21,420 nucleotides of DNA, taken from NCBI GenBank assembly GCA_009602725.1, contig WELB01000008.1, positions 790,730 to 812,149 of the forward strand, given 5' to 3'. A program made the translations under genes and the position numbers. The number at the start of each line of letters is the position of its first letter. The stretch's first letter is position 1. This DNA comes from Spirogloea muscicola (lineage: Eukaryota > Streptophyta > Zygnematophyceae > Spirogloeales > Spirogloeaceae). The notes under the pieces are model-generated. The model did not search any database. It was not told where the DNA came from and was given only the letters and a program-made list of their open reading frames with translations. This document shows positions 21,356 through 21,420 of the stretch, one piece after another.

Positions 21356-21420
21356 GGCTCCCCGCAGTCGCCGACTGCTGCGGCGGAGGCGGCGCCGGCG
21401 CGAGCGCGTCAGCAGGGGGC
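21324..21420 (-). promoter_or_regulatory. RS2Z 5' UTR/promoter with GCC triplet run
   Basis: Directly upstream of the RS2Z ATG (21321-21323 on the + strand reads CAT) lies a run of about nine GGC triplets on the + strand (21327-21354), reading GCC on the transcript strand, followed by more GC-rich sequence to the window edge. This is probably 5' UTR. No TATA box is visible within the remaining bases. Confidence 0.6.

Overview
The window is nuclear DNA of a plant-lineage eukaryote, most likely a green alga. It holds three spliced housekeeping genes and no bacterial, viral or mobile-element genes that I can recognise. The reasons are dense GT-AG introns, exons richer in GC than the introns, GCC-type repeats at gene starts, and proteins that read closest to land-plant homologues. 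TGTAA, the poly(A) signal of chlorophytes, follows the second gene. A trebouxiophyte-like chlorophyte is my best guess, but this is inference and the species is not identified.

Layout from left to right. Positions 1-123 are an unbroken poly(A) run, followed by a G-run-rich stretch (124-166). Positions 497-12916 (+) carry nearly all of NUP205, the large inner-ring scaffold nucleoporin. I could place 33 exons with consistent phase, coding about 1,830 residues to a TGA stop; only the extreme N-terminus is not located. Two of its introns appear to be GC-AG. One intron carries a diverged tandem copy of the exon end and splice donor. Positions 12917-14577 are intergenic and include a GC-rich island at about 13790-14170.

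Positions 14578-17859 (+) encode a BSD-domain protein of the plant type, about 500 residues in 15 exons. Its N-terminus has a nine-residue motif repeated four times. One exon needs a single-base shift to stay open, and a 36-nt stretch near the end contains an in-frame stop. Its first exon is not resolved.

Positions 18710-21323 (-) carry a complete RS2Z-type SR splicing factor of 335 residues in 6 exons: RRM, 19-glycine tract, two CCHC zinc knuckles, RS domain and a 93-residue acidic tail. It converges on the BSD gene across an 850-bp gap.

The three genes do not form a functional unit. They act in nuclear pore structure, an unclear BSD-protein role, and pre-mRNA splicing. I found no previously undescribed multi-gene system. 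The items worth checking are splicing oddities, simple repeats inside coding sequence, and two possible frame problems in the BSD gene.
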